Positions 1 through 8,295 of a DNA stretch of 64,000 nucleotides are shown one piece after another. Below the pieces are notes generated by a model. That model saw nothing but the letters and a program-made list of their open reading frames with translations. It did no database searches and was not told where the DNA came from. The position numbers and the translations under genes were made by a program. The stretch is from assembly GCF_045348435.1 (NCBI RefSeq), contig NZ_CP157484.1, positions 2,232,001 through 2,296,000 of the forward strand, in the 5' to 3' direction. Position 1 is the stretch's first letter, and each line of letters opens with the position of its first letter. Origin of the DNA: Alsobacter sp045348435 (GTDB lineage Bacteria > Pseudomonadota > Alphaproteobacteria > Rhizobiales > Beijerinckiaceae).

Positions 1-200
1 TCGCCGCCTGCTTCATCGGCGGCGTCTCGGCGTCAGGGGGCGCGGGGCGCGTGATGGGCGTGGTGATCGGCGCGTTCTTCATGGGCATCATGAACAACGG
101 CATGTCGATCATGGGCATCGGCATCTTCTGGCAGCAGGTGGTCAAGGGGCTCGTGCTGCTCGCCGCCGTTTATCTGGACGTCTACAACAAGGCGAAGTGA
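1..200 (+). CDS. Sugar ABC transporter permease, C-terminal end (partial)
   Basis: This is the last 65 codons of an inner-membrane permease whose N-terminus lies outside the window. The visible peptide is hydrophobic and glycine-rich, with a final membrane helix and the short cytoplasmic tail YLDVYNKAK. This ending is typical of the XylH/MmsB/GguB group of ribose/xylose-type ABC permeases, which import monosaccharides with a periplasmic binding protein and a double-ABC ATPase. The GntR regulator begins 3 nt after the stop, so the two are probably co-transcribed. The exact sugar cannot be told from this fragment. Confidence 0.8.
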   Translation, partial: AACFIGGVSASGGAGRVMGVVIGAFFMGIMNNGMSIMGIGIFWQQVVKGLVLLAAVYLDVYNKAK

Positions 201-203
201 GGC

Positions 204-1031
204 GTGGTTCGGGGACCGGACATCACGCCATCCGGAGCGGAAGGGCCGCAGGCGGCGCAGCGCGGCGCCTCGTCTTCCCGCCAGAGGCGCGGCCGATCGA
301 GGTCCGCGCACGACAGGGTGGCCCATGCCATCGGGCGCGACATCGTCGCCGGCCGGCTCGCGGTGGGCGCCACGCTGCCCTGCGACGCCGACCTGATGGA
401 GCGCTTCAAGGTGTCGCGCACCGTGCTGCGGGAGGCCATGAAGACCCTCGCCGCCAAGGGCATGCTGGACCCCAAGACCCGCGTCGGGACGCAGGTGCTC
501 GGCGAAAAGTGCTGGAACATGTTCGACGCCGACGTCCTGGCCTGGCGGATGGCGAGCGGCGTCGACCGCGCCTTCCTGGCCCACCTGTTCGAGATCCGCC
601 AGGCGCTGGAGCCTCTCGCGGCCGCCTCCGCCGCCATGCACCGCACCGACGACGACCTCGCCCGGATGAGGGAGGCGCTCGGCGCCATGCGGCGCCCCGG
701 ACACTCGCGCGACAGCTTCGCGCTGGCCGATCTCGCCTTCCATCAGACCGTGCTGGACGCCTCGGCCAATCCCTTCCTGCAGGCGATGGGGTGCGTGATC
801 CAGGCCGCCCTGACGCTGTCCTTCACCATCAGCTCGCCGGTGGACGAGCCCGAGCGCTTCGTGGAGTCCGGCGCGCAGCATGGGGACGTGCTCGACGCCA
901 TCGTCCGGCGACGCGCGCAGAAAGCGGCCCGCGCCATGACGGCCGTGATCGTGCAGGGCGCGGCGAGCGCCGACATCCGTGATCTGAAGCCGCCCTCCAT
1001 CACGGTCGGCATCGAGTTTCACGGCGCCTGA
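204..1031 (+). CDS. GntR-family regulator, FadR/FCD subfamily
   Basis: A 275-residue transcription factor. An N-terminal winged helix-turn-helix (about residues 37-100, with the core VSRTVLREAMKTLAAKG) is followed by an all-helical FCD ligand-binding domain (about 120-250). FCD-type GntR proteins usually repress sugar-acid or organic-acid genes and are released by a pathway intermediate; DgoR is a close type. The chosen start is GTG, 3 nt after the sugar permease stop. The first 30 residues are Arg/Ser-rich and probably disordered, so a start further in is possible. Its position suggests it controls the truncated sugar ABC operon upstream. Confidence 0.85.
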   Translation: MVRGPDITPSGAEGPQAAQRGASSSRQRRGRSRSAHDRVAHAIGRDIVAGRLAVGATLPCDADLMERFKVSRTVLREAMKTLAAKGMLDPKTRVGTQVLGEKCWNMFDADVLAWRMASGVDRAFLAHLFEIRQALEPLAAASAAMHRTDDDLARMREALGAMRRPGHSRDSFALADLAFHQTVLDASANPFLQAMGCVIQAALTLSFTISSPVDEPERFVESGAQHGDVLDAIVRRRAQKAARAMTAVIVQGAASADIRDLKPPSITVGIEFHGA

Positions 1032-1038
1032 CGCAGGC

Positions 1039-4000
1039 TCATCCGAGCTCGATCACGTCCGCGTCGGCGCCCAGCTCGCGCTGGGCGGCGTCGACCACGA
1101 AACCATGATGCGTGAACAGGATCGGCTGCACGCTCCCGCCGATCTCGGCCAGCGCCTTCAGCCCGAAGGCTGTCCGCCGGTCGTCGAAAGACGAGAACAG
1201 GTCGTCGCAGAGGAACGGCGCGGGCTCGGCCCGCACGGCGTAGTCCTCCACATAGGCGAGCCGCAGCGCCAGGTAGAGCTGGTCGCGCGTGCCCTCGCTC
1301 ATTTCGGCGACCGCCACCTCCGACCCGGACGCCCGGCGCCCGACGAGATGCGGCGCGTCGTCCTCGTCATAGACCTGCCCCAACCCCTGATAGGCGCCCC
1401 CTGTCATGAGGGCGAAGAGTTCGCCGGCCCGCGCCATCATCGGCTCCTGCCGGCCGACGCGCTGGCGCTTGATGGCGGTCTCGATCATCAGCGCTCCGAC
1501 GCTCAGGACCGCCCATTCGCGGCCGGCCTCCAGCATCTCAGCCTCGGCGCTGCGCCGCTGCTGCAGGGCGAGTTCCGCGTCGACCGAGCCCTCCAGCGCG
1601 GCGAGCTTTTCGGCGGCGCTCTGCCGGGCCGCGAAGGCCTGCTTGCCTTCCAGGTCCAGCGTCTCGGATTCGGCCGCGAGCCGGGCCGCATCGCCGTCGG
1701 CGCGTTCCGGATCATAGGTCGCCAGCGCGTCGCGCAGGCTCGCCTCGTCCCGCCCGTCCGCGGCGTTGGCCAGCTCCCGCCGTCGCCGGTCGATCTCCGT
1801 CGCGATCGCGTCGCGCCGGGCCAGACGCGTCGCCGCGTCCTGGAGGTCGCCGGCGGGATCCAGTCCCGCCTGGGAGGCCAGCGCGGCTGCCGCGCGGTCG
1901 GCCGCTTCGCGGCCAAGCGCAGCCGCGAGCCGCGCCTCGCGGGCCTCCTCGACGCGCCGGGACTTCTCGCGGCGCAGCGCGTCGGCCGTCCGGGCCTCGC
2001 CCAGCCGGCGCTTCACGGCGCTGAGAACCTGATCGGGGTCGCCCGCCGCCAGATCCGGAGCGATCGAGTGCGCCAGCGCGCGCATCGCGGTCGTGAATGC
2101 CTCGGCGTCGCGCTTTAATCCGGCGATGCGCCGTTGCAGCTTCTCGGCTTCCGACGAGGCGGCCGGCACGTCGCGCCAGGCCTGGAGCACGGCCTGCGCC
2201 TCGCTCCGGCTTGCGTCCGGCGGCAGTCCGATGCGCGGCAGCGCCGTTTGAAAGTCCTCGCGCCAGGCGGCTTGGGCCTCCTCCGCCGCGACGGCGGCGG
2301 CGTCCGCGGCCTCGACCCGCCGCTGCAGGTCGAGAACCAGGGCGTCGGAGTCGCGGCCAAGGTCCCAGGCCTCCGCCAGCCGGGCCACCTCTGCGTCGAG
2401 CCGGCGCAACAGGTCGGTCACGGCCAGCCCCGGCATCACGGGCAGGTCGAGATCGGCCGCGAGCGCGTCCATGGCGGCGCGCCCGGCGTCGATTCTGGCG
2501 CTCGCGGCGCCGGCGTCGGATCGCTTGCGCCGATGTTGCTCGCGCTGCTGGAGGAGATTGTCGAGCTGCAGGCGCCAATTCCCCATCAGGGCGGGGGCCA
2601 GGGGCGTGATCCCGCAGGCGGACCAGGCCTCGGTCCACTCCGCGCCCGCACGCTCGCGATCGGCCGCGATCGCCTCGAGCCGGGCGCGCGCCGCCTCGGC
2701 GGCTTCGGAGCGCCGCCGCTGGTTTCGCAGGACGTCCGCATGGGCCGCGACGCGCTCGGCGTCCGCGAAGGCGGCGTCGGCCAGCCGGTCGGCCTCCGCC
2801 TTGGCGCGTTCGAAGGAGGCGGTCGCCGCCGCCAGGTCCTGGCCGGCCGGCGCGTCGGGCCGGCCGAAGAGCGCGCCGGACAGCGCGGCCCAGTGGGCGT
2901 CGCGCTCGTCCCGCAGGGCTGCGATCCGGTCGCGCGTGGGAACCTCCCCGCCGGCCGCCAGCGCGGCGAGCTCGCCCGAGAGCCGGTCGAGGTCGGCCAT
3001 GGCGGCGTCGAGCGCCTGCCGCTCGCGGCGTTCGGCCTCGTCCAGCCGCTTCAGCGCGTCCAGCGTCGCCGCGATCCGCTCCGCGGTCGGCAGGGGCGAC
3101 CCAGCCAGCGCGTCGAGGTCCCGCACGGGCGGATCCAGCCGGGCCGCCGCCTCGGCCAGCGCGGCGCCGTCGCGCTCCAGAGCCGGCAGCTCGGCGTCCA
3201 GCCTTTCGGCCAGGCTGCGCACGCCGTCGAGCGCGCCGAGCCTCTCGCGAAACCTGCGGGGATCGACCAGCCCGCCGCGCCGGTTCCGTTCCGCCTGCTT
3301 GTCGGCCAGGGCGGCGCGTTCGCGTCTCTGGGCTTCGCGCCTGCTCTCGAGAGCGAGCGCCAGCCGCTCGCCTTGGGCGACAAGGTCGGCGACGCGCGCC
3401 GCGCTGGCGTCGTCGGGCCGGTTCGCCAGCAGGGCGGCGGCGTCAGCCAGCCGCAGCCGCACCGCGAGGTCCGCGAGCGTGCGGTTGACGCTCGCCTCCT
3501 CGCGCATGACGCCGGGAAGGTCCTGCAGCCCCTTGCGGTACTCGCCGGAGGCGGCGTGAAGCGCCTCGATCGCGTCGGATTGGCCCAGAAGCGCGGGGTC
3601 GACGGCGACGGAATCGCATTCGGCCCTCAGCCGGCGCTCCGTCGCCTCGGCAGTCTCGAGCGTCGCCAGGGCGGCGGCGCGCGCGGCGAGACTGTCCATC
3701 AACGTCGCGCCGAAGCCCTCCGGCGCGTCCGGGAGGGCGCCCAGGCCCGCCAGCCTGTCGGCGTCGGCGTCGATGTCGCGCAGGATCGGGGCCGCGCGGC
3801 GCAGCCTCTCCAGCCGCGCGCGCTCCACATCGATCTCAGCCTTGCGCTCGCGGATGGCGACGAGCCGGGCCTCACTGTCGGCGAGCGTCTCGCGGATCGC
3901 CTTCAGCGCGCCGGCCCGGGTTTCGCGCTCGCGCAGGCGCGCGCGGGCGGCCTCGTAGCGGTCATGCGCCTGGTAGAAGAGCCGGTTCTGGGACCGGCGC

Positions 4001-4518
4001 TCGGCGAAGATCGCGTCGGCGTCCTTCTCCATCGCCAGCCTGGCGTCGCCGAAACCCCGCAGGCCGGAGGCCGCCGAGAACAGGGCCGCGCCGAGTTCGC
4101 CGTCGCTCTCCTTGAGCTCCTGCCCGCTGAGCCTCAAGGCCTCGGCGTCGAGCCCGAAAGCGCGGCGGAACACCTCGCGCGAGAGCCCGCCCAGATAGGG
4201 GGCCAGAACATCGTCCGGCAGGGGCGCGTCGTCGGCGTCCGTGAGGAGCGGCTTCGTCTTGCGCCGCCGGAAGGTCAGGTCGCGCCCGGACCGGTCGCGC
4301 AGCGTGGCCCCGAGGCGCAGGTCCTTGCCCGCATGGACGAAGCCGTAGCGCGTCGATCGCTCGATGCCGAACAGCAGGTCCGTGACGGCGGCCAGCGAAC
4401 AGCTCTTGCCGGCCTCGTTCACGCCGAAGACGATGTGCAGCCGGGCGTCCGGCCGGAACGCCAGGCGCTTGGCCGTGAACGGCCCGAAGCGCTCCAGGTC
4501 GAGGTCGACGATGCGCAT
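1039..4518 (-). CDS. SMC/Rad50-like AAA ATPase (YhaN type)
   Basis: A 1159-residue SMC-like ATPase. The N-terminus carries a Walker A motif (GVNEAGKS, residues 32-39). The C-terminus carries the ABC-type signature region (SEGTRDQLYLALRL) and a Walker B (PFLCDDLFSSFDD). Between them lie roughly 900 residues of Ala/Arg/Glu-rich heptad sequence, expected to form long antiparallel coiled coils. This is the layout of Rad50/SbcC relatives such as Bacillus YhaN. These work with an Mre11/SbcD-like nuclease in DNA end processing. That partner is encoded immediately upstream, with one base between its stop and this start. The substrate and exact repair role are not shown by the sequence. Confidence 0.88.
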   Translation of the reverse strand: MRIVDLDLERFGPFTAKRLAFRPDARLHIVFGVNEAGKSCSLAAVTDLLFGIERSTRYGFVHAGKDLRLGATLRDRSGRDLTFRRRKTKPLLTDADDAPLPDDVLAPYLGGLSREVFRRAFGLDAEALRLSGQELKESDGELGAALFSAASGLRGFGDARLAMEKDADAIFAERRSQNRLFYQAHDRYEAARARLRERETRAGALKAIRETLADSEARLVAIRERKAEIDVERARLERLRRAAPILRDIDADADRLAGLGALPDAPEGFGATLMDSLAARAAALATLETAEATERRLRAECDSVAVDPALLGQSDAIEALHAASGEYRKGLQDLPGVMREEASVNRTLADLAVRLRLADAAALLANRPDDASAARVADLVAQGERLALALESRREAQRRERAALADKQAERNRRGGLVDPRRFRERLGALDGVRSLAERLDAELPALERDGAALAEAAARLDPPVRDLDALAGSPLPTAERIAATLDALKRLDEAERRERQALDAAMADLDRLSGELAALAAGGEVPTRDRIAALRDERDAHWAALSGALFGRPDAPAGQDLAAATASFERAKAEADRLADAAFADAERVAAHADVLRNQRRRSEAAEAARARLEAIAADRERAGAEWTEAWSACGITPLAPALMGNWRLQLDNLLQQREQHRRKRSDAGAASARIDAGRAAMDALAADLDLPVMPGLAVTDLLRRLDAEVARLAEAWDLGRDSDALVLDLQRRVEAADAAAVAAEEAQAAWREDFQTALPRIGLPPDASRSEAQAVLQAWRDVPAASSEAEKLQRRIAGLKRDAEAFTTAMRALAHSIAPDLAAGDPDQVLSAVKRRLGEARTADALRREKSRRVEEAREARLAAALGREAADRAAAALASQAGLDPAGDLQDAATRLARRDAIATEIDRRRRELANAADGRDEASLRDALATYDPERADGDAARLAAESETLDLEGKQAFAARQSAAEKLAALEGSVDAELALQQRRSAEAEMLEAGREWAVLSVGALMIETAIKRQRVGRQEPMMARAGELFALMTGGAYQGLGQVYDEDDAPHLVGRRASGSEVAVAEMSEGTRDQLYLALRLAYVEDYAVRAEPAPFLCDDLFSSFDDRRTAFGLKALAEIGGSVQPILFTHHGFVVDAAQRELGADADVIELG

Positions 4519-4519
4519 G

Positions 4520-5749
4520 TCAGGCCACCGCGCGGGCGGCCGCGATCGCGCGGGCCTCCGCCAGGATGGCGTCGAGATCGTCGAACGCCCCGTCCGCGAT
4601 CCCGCCGGGGAGCTTGCTCGCCAGCAGCGCGATGAACTCCTGCGCGCCGGCCCGGATCTCCGGGTCGTGCTCGAGCCCGGCGAGGAGCGCCTCGGGGTCG
4701 AGCCCCGTGCCGTCGCGGCCCTCGGCCTGCGGGGTCGGCGGCGCCGTCGTGGCCAGCTTCAGCGCCTCCAGCCATGTGTCGTCATGAAGCCGGTGGGCGT
4801 GCGCCTGAACCTCGTCCCGCAGCTGCGCCGCATGGGTCTTGAGCTGCCCGTGCAGGGGCGTTTCGCCCTTGAGCGTGACGCGCAGCGCCGTCAGCCGGCC
4901 CTCGGTCTCGGCCAGGGGCTGCGCCAGCGCGTCCCGCACCGTCGCGAGCAGCGCCTCCTGGCTCGCCTCGCTGGTGAGCGCGACCTGCACATGCGCCCAG
5001 CGCGCCTTGTCGACGATGAGCGGCCGCAGCGCCGCCACGCGCCCATCGGCGACGTCGACCAGGACGGCGCCCTTCGGCCCGCATTCGCGCACGCTGCGGC
5101 CCTGCAGGTTGCCCGGATAGACGACGTGCGGATGCTCGTACAGCACCGCGCGCTCATGCACGTGGCCCAGGGCCCAGTAGTCGTAGCCGCGTCCCACCAG
5201 GTCCTGCACCGAGCAGGGCGCGTAGACCGCGTGCGCCGGCGATCCCTCGCAGGAGGTGTGCAGCATGCCGATGTTGAACCAGCCCGCCACGGGCGCCGGG
5301 TAGGCGAGGGCGTAATTGTCCGGCGCGGCCCTGTCGGCGAAGCTGCGCCCGTGGATGGCGACCCTCAGGTCGTCCAGGCGGCGGGTGTCCGCCTTGCGGG
5401 TCGGGAATTCGAACACGGTCTCCGGCAGGCTCACCGCCTTGGTGATCTCGCTCTCGGCGTCGTGATTGCCACGGATGGTGAAGACCGGGATCCCGGCGCG
5501 CGCCAGGCGGGCGACCTCGCGGTTGAAGAACAGCCCGATGGACGTGTCCTTCCAATCGCCGTCATAGACGTCGCCCGCGATCAGCACGAAGGCGACCTTC
5601 TCGGCGATCGCCTTTTCAACGAGCTCGGCGAAGGCGTCCCGGCTGGCCGCCGCGAACCGGCGCGCCACGTCCTCGTCCTTCAAGGCGAGGCCCGTGAGCG
5701 GGCTGCCCAGGTGGAGGTCGGCGGCGTGCAGGAAGGTGAAGAACGACAT
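4520..5749 (-). CDS. Metallophosphoesterase, SbcD/Mre11-like (YhaO type)
   Basis: A 409-residue calcineurin-like phosphoesterase. The metal-binding motifs come in the expected order: DLH (HAADLHLGSP near the N-terminus), GDVYD, GNHD, and GHVH (WALGHVHE). This is the Mre11/SbcD/YhaO nuclease pattern. I placed the start at MSFFTFLHAADLH, as is usual for the family. An in-frame ATG 22 codons upstream (5815) would only add a low-complexity extension. The gene precedes the YhaN-like ATPase in a two-gene unit, so the pair most likely forms a nuclease-ATPase complex. No clear Shine-Dalgarno is visible before the chosen start. Confidence 0.87.
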   Translation of the reverse strand: MSFFTFLHAADLHLGSPLTGLALKDEDVARRFAAASRDAFAELVEKAIAEKVAFVLIAGDVYDGDWKDTSIGLFFNREVARLARAGIPVFTIRGNHDAESEITKAVSLPETVFEFPTRKADTRRLDDLRVAIHGRSFADRAAPDNYALAYPAPVAGWFNIGMLHTSCEGSPAHAVYAPCSVQDLVGRGYDYWALGHVHERAVLYEHPHVVYPGNLQGRSVRECGPKGAVLVDVADGRVAALRPLIVDKARWAHVQVALTSEASQEALLATVRDALAQPLAETEGRLTALRVTLKGETPLHGQLKTHAAQLRDEVQAHAHRLHDDTWLEALKLATTAPPTPQAEGRDGTGLDPEALLAGLEHDPEIRAGAQEFIALLASKLPGGIADGAFDDLDAILAEARAIAAARAVA

Positions 5750-5916
5750 GGGCGCTGATGACCGGCTGGACCCGGGCCGCGGCGGGTGCGCCGGGCTCGG
5801 GCCGATGATCATCATGCTTTCAGCGATTCGCCGGATGGAAAGATGGCGGGACGAGCCATCCCGCAGCTGTCCCCAGCCAAAAGTCCCCAGCCTTATGTCT
5901 CCGGCCGTTATCCGAC

Positions 5917-6429
5917 TCAGGAGGGCAGGGCGCCCAGGAAGTCCCGCTTGCCGATCTGGACGCCGTTATGGCGCAGGATCGCGTAGGCCATCGTCAGGTG
6001 GAAGTAGAAGTTCGGCAGGGCGAACTGGAGCAGATAGTCCTGGCCCGTGAAGGTCATCGGCTGGCCGCCCACCGTCATCGTGACGGATCGGCCTTCGGAG
6101 CCGTCGACGCTCGAGGCCGCGACGCTGTCCACCAGCTCGAGCGTGCGCCGGATGCGGGCCTGCAGCTCGTCCACGGTCTTCTCGACATCCTCGATCTTCG
6201 GCGGCTCGAGGCCGGCCAGTCGGAACATGGTGTTCTTGGCGAAGTCGCAGGCGATCAGCACCTGGCGGGTGAAGGGCAGCATGTCGGGCGCGAGCCGGTC
6301 CGCCATCAGCACGGCGGGATCGATCTTGCGCTCGCCGCACTGGACCACCGTCTTGTCGAGGATGGCGGAGAGCGCGGTCAGTCCGGTCTTGAAGACCGGC
6401 CCGGAAGCCTGGTGCATGGAGAGGGTCAA
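5917..6429 (-). CDS. DUF1993 family protein
   Basis: A 170-residue protein that begins MTLSMHQASGPVFKTGL and ends in a motif around HNGVQIGKRDFLG. Both ends are characteristic of the DUF1993 family of small helical proteins related to DinB-like folds. Enzymatic function in the family is not established. There is no signal peptide or membrane segment. It is transcribed toward the YhaO-like gene's side but is separated from it by a 167-bp non-coding gap, so it is probably a single-gene unit. Confidence 0.85.
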   Translation of the reverse strand: MTLSMHQASGPVFKTGLTALSAILDKTVVQCGERKIDPAVLMADRLAPDMLPFTRQVLIACDFAKNTMFRLAGLEPPKIEDVEKTVDELQARIRRTLELVDSVAASSVDGSEGRSVTMTVGGQPMTFTGQDYLLQFALPNFYFHLTMAYAILRHNGVQIGKRDFLGALPS

Positions 6430-6541
6430 GGCGTGGAGCTCCTGGTCGGCCGCGTTCGACGCGAGGCGGCGCGCGACGGGCGCACCATCGCGCCGCGCCC
6501 GGCTCGCCGCAAGCTCGGCGTTTCGCCGCCTCCGGCCGGGA

Positions 6542-7441
6542 TCAGCCCAGCGCCTGGAGCAGGGCCGCCATCTCGGCGCGCGACGGGAAGGACGGCGCGG
6601 TGCCCCGGCGCGTGACGGCCAGCGAGGCGGCAGCCACGGCGACCCGCAAGGCGGCTTCGACGGAAAGGCCGCAGGCGACGCCGCCCGCCCAGGCGCCGAC
6701 CAGCGCGTCGCCGGCGCCGGCGCTGTCGACGGCGGCGACCTTCGGGGCCGCGACCGCGATCGTCTCGCCGTCGCGGGCCAGGATGGCGCCCTGCGGGCCC
6801 AGCGTCACCACGGCCATGCCGCGCGCGCGCCGGGCGAGATCGGCCGCGCCCTCGGGACCCGTCCGTCCCGCCAGCGCGCGGGTCTCGCCCGCATTGGCGA
6901 TCACGCAATCGAACAGGCCGAGCACAGGGCCCATGTCCCAGGCGATCGGCGCGGTGTTCAGGATCGCGAAGCCTCCGCGTTCGCCGGCCCGGCGGGCCGC
7001 GGCGACGGTGAGCGCCTCCGACAGGTTGCCCTGCATGACCAGAATGTCGCCCGCCGCGAAGTCCTCCAGCGCGGCCAGGGCGTCGTCCAGCGCCAGGCCG
7101 TGCGCCGCCGCGGCGCTGCTGACGATGACGTTTTCGGCGTCCGCCGAAACCCAAATGGCCGAATAATCCGTCGGTTGGGCGCTCTCGATCCACCGCGCCT
7201 CCAGCCCGGCCTCGGCCCCCACCGTGGTTCGCAGCAGCGCTGCGTCCGGATCGGCGCCGATCGGGGCCGCCAGGAGGGTCGGCGCGCCCGTCCGGGCGCT
7301 GGCGATCGCCTGGTTCAGCCCCTTGCCGCCGGCGCAGCGCTGCAGGCTGTCGCACAGCAGCGTCTCGCCGGGCTGCGGCAGCCGCGCGACGGTCTGCACG
7401 CAGTCGAGCGTCGCGTTGCCCAGGACGAAGACGCGCCTCAC
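6542..7441 (-). CDS. PfkB-family sugar kinase (ribokinase-like)
   Basis: A 299-residue ATP-dependent sugar kinase. It has the N-terminal PfkB signature in ribokinase form (GGKGLNQA, residues 38-45) and the C-terminal signature DSAGAGD with the catalytic aspartate at residue 245. The GTG start overlaps the TGA of the upstream BtpA gene (GTGA), which is why I prefer it to an ATG 21 codons earlier. It is the last gene of the minus-strand operon with the Opp-type ATPases, the LacI-PfkB fusion and BtpA. The likely role is phosphorylation of a pentose or related sugar released from the transported compound. The substrate is unknown. Confidence 0.88.
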   Translation of the reverse strand: MRRVFVLGNATLDCVQTVARLPQPGETLLCDSLQRCAGGKGLNQAIASARTGAPTLLAAPIGADPDAALLRTTVGAEAGLEARWIESAQPTDYSAIWVSADAENVIVSSAAAAHGLALDDALAALEDFAAGDILVMQGNLSEALTVAAARRAGERGGFAILNTAPIAWDMGPVLGLFDCVIANAGETRALAGRTGPEGAADLARRARGMAVVTLGPQGAILARDGETIAVAAPKVAAVDSAGAGDALVGAWAGGVACGLSVEAALRVAVAAASLAVTRRGTAPSFPSRAEMAALLQALG

Positions 7442-8280
7442 GCCCTCGCTCTCCGGACGACGTCCATGAATCCGCGCACCCGGTCGGGATCGACCTCGTT
7501 CCACCAGCCGCCGTCATGCTTGAGCGCGCTCGCCACGATGACGGCGTCAGCGTAGCCGAAGATCGCGGCGACGTTGTCGGGGTTCACGCCGCTGCCGACC
7601 AGCACCGGCAGGGAGGTGGAGGTCTTGACGGTCTCCAACTCGTCGAGCTGCGCGCTGTCGCCGGTGCGCTGGCCGGTGACGATCACGGCGTCCGCGTCGA
7701 AGAATTGCGCGTCGCGGGTGAGCTCCGTCAGCGAGCGGTCCGCCACGATGGCGTGGGCTCCGTGCTTGACATGGACATCCGCGAAAACCGCGACGTCGCG
7801 CGCCTGGATGGCCGCCCGGTAGCGGGCGGCGAGGCCGGCCTTGCCCTCCATGAAGCCCTCATTCGCCACATAGGCGTTGGCCCACTGGTTCACGCGCACG
7901 AAGCTGGCGCCCGCCGCCTTGGCGGTCGCGAGCGCCTGGATGACGCCGTTGGCGAGCACGTTCACCCCGGTCGGAAGCTTGGCCTCGCGGCGCACCCGGT
8001 CGGTCATCACCGACATGACGGCCGCCGTCTCGGGGCCGAGCTCGTCGGGCTTGGCGAACGGAATGTCCCCGTGGTTCTCGACGATGAGCCCGTCCACGCC
8101 GCCCTCCGCGTAGCGGCGCGCCTCGGCGCACGCATAGGCGTAGATGCGCTCCACGGGGTCCCCGTCGTAATGAGGCGAGCCGGGGAGGGGCAGCGAGTGG
8201 ATCACGCCGATCACCGCCTTGGTGCGCCCGAACAGGGCCTGGACCACGTTCGGCTTGGGCTTGTAGACGGATTGGGACAC
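7438..8280 (-). CDS. BtpA/SgcQ family protein
   Basis: A 280-residue TIM-barrel-like protein of the BtpA/SgcQ family. Visible family blocks are VIGVIHSLPLPGSP near the N-terminus, GVDGLIVENHGDIPF, and VLVGSGVNPDNV followed by DAVIVASALKHDG, resembling a phosphate-binding end of a barrel. BtpA is named for photosystem I biogenesis in cyanobacteria. In heterotrophs the family sits in sugar operons, for example SgcQ in E. coli, and its reaction is not settled. Here it lies between two PfkB-type genes and overlaps the downstream kinase by 4 nt, which argues for a catabolic enzyme in the same pathway. Confidence 0.88.
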   Translation of the reverse strand: MSQSVYKPKPNVVQALFGRTKAVIGVIHSLPLPGSPHYDGDPVERIYAYACAEARRYAEGGVDGLIVENHGDIPFAKPDELGPETAAVMSVMTDRVRREAKLPTGVNVLANGVIQALATAKAAGASFVRVNQWANAYVANEGFMEGKAGLAARYRAAIQARDVAVFADVHVKHGAHAIVADRSLTELTRDAQFFDADAVIVTGQRTGDSAQLDELETVKTSTSLPVLVGSGVNPDNVAAIFGYADAVIVASALKHDGGWWNEVDPDRVRGFMDVVRRARA

Positions 8281-8295
8281 GCGACTGCTCCTGGA

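Noticed and set aside
2134..4635. Very long open frame antisense to the SMC-like ATPase
   Set aside because: In GC-rich DNA the antisense and shifted frames stay open by codon bias. This one has low-complexity Arg/Gly/Ala composition and no family motif, and lies fully opposite a gene with clear Walker motifs.
5869..5895. Repeated GTCCCCAGCC before the DUF1993 gene
   Set aside because: Only two short direct copies 14 bp apart with no dyad or promoter geometry, so this is likely chance.
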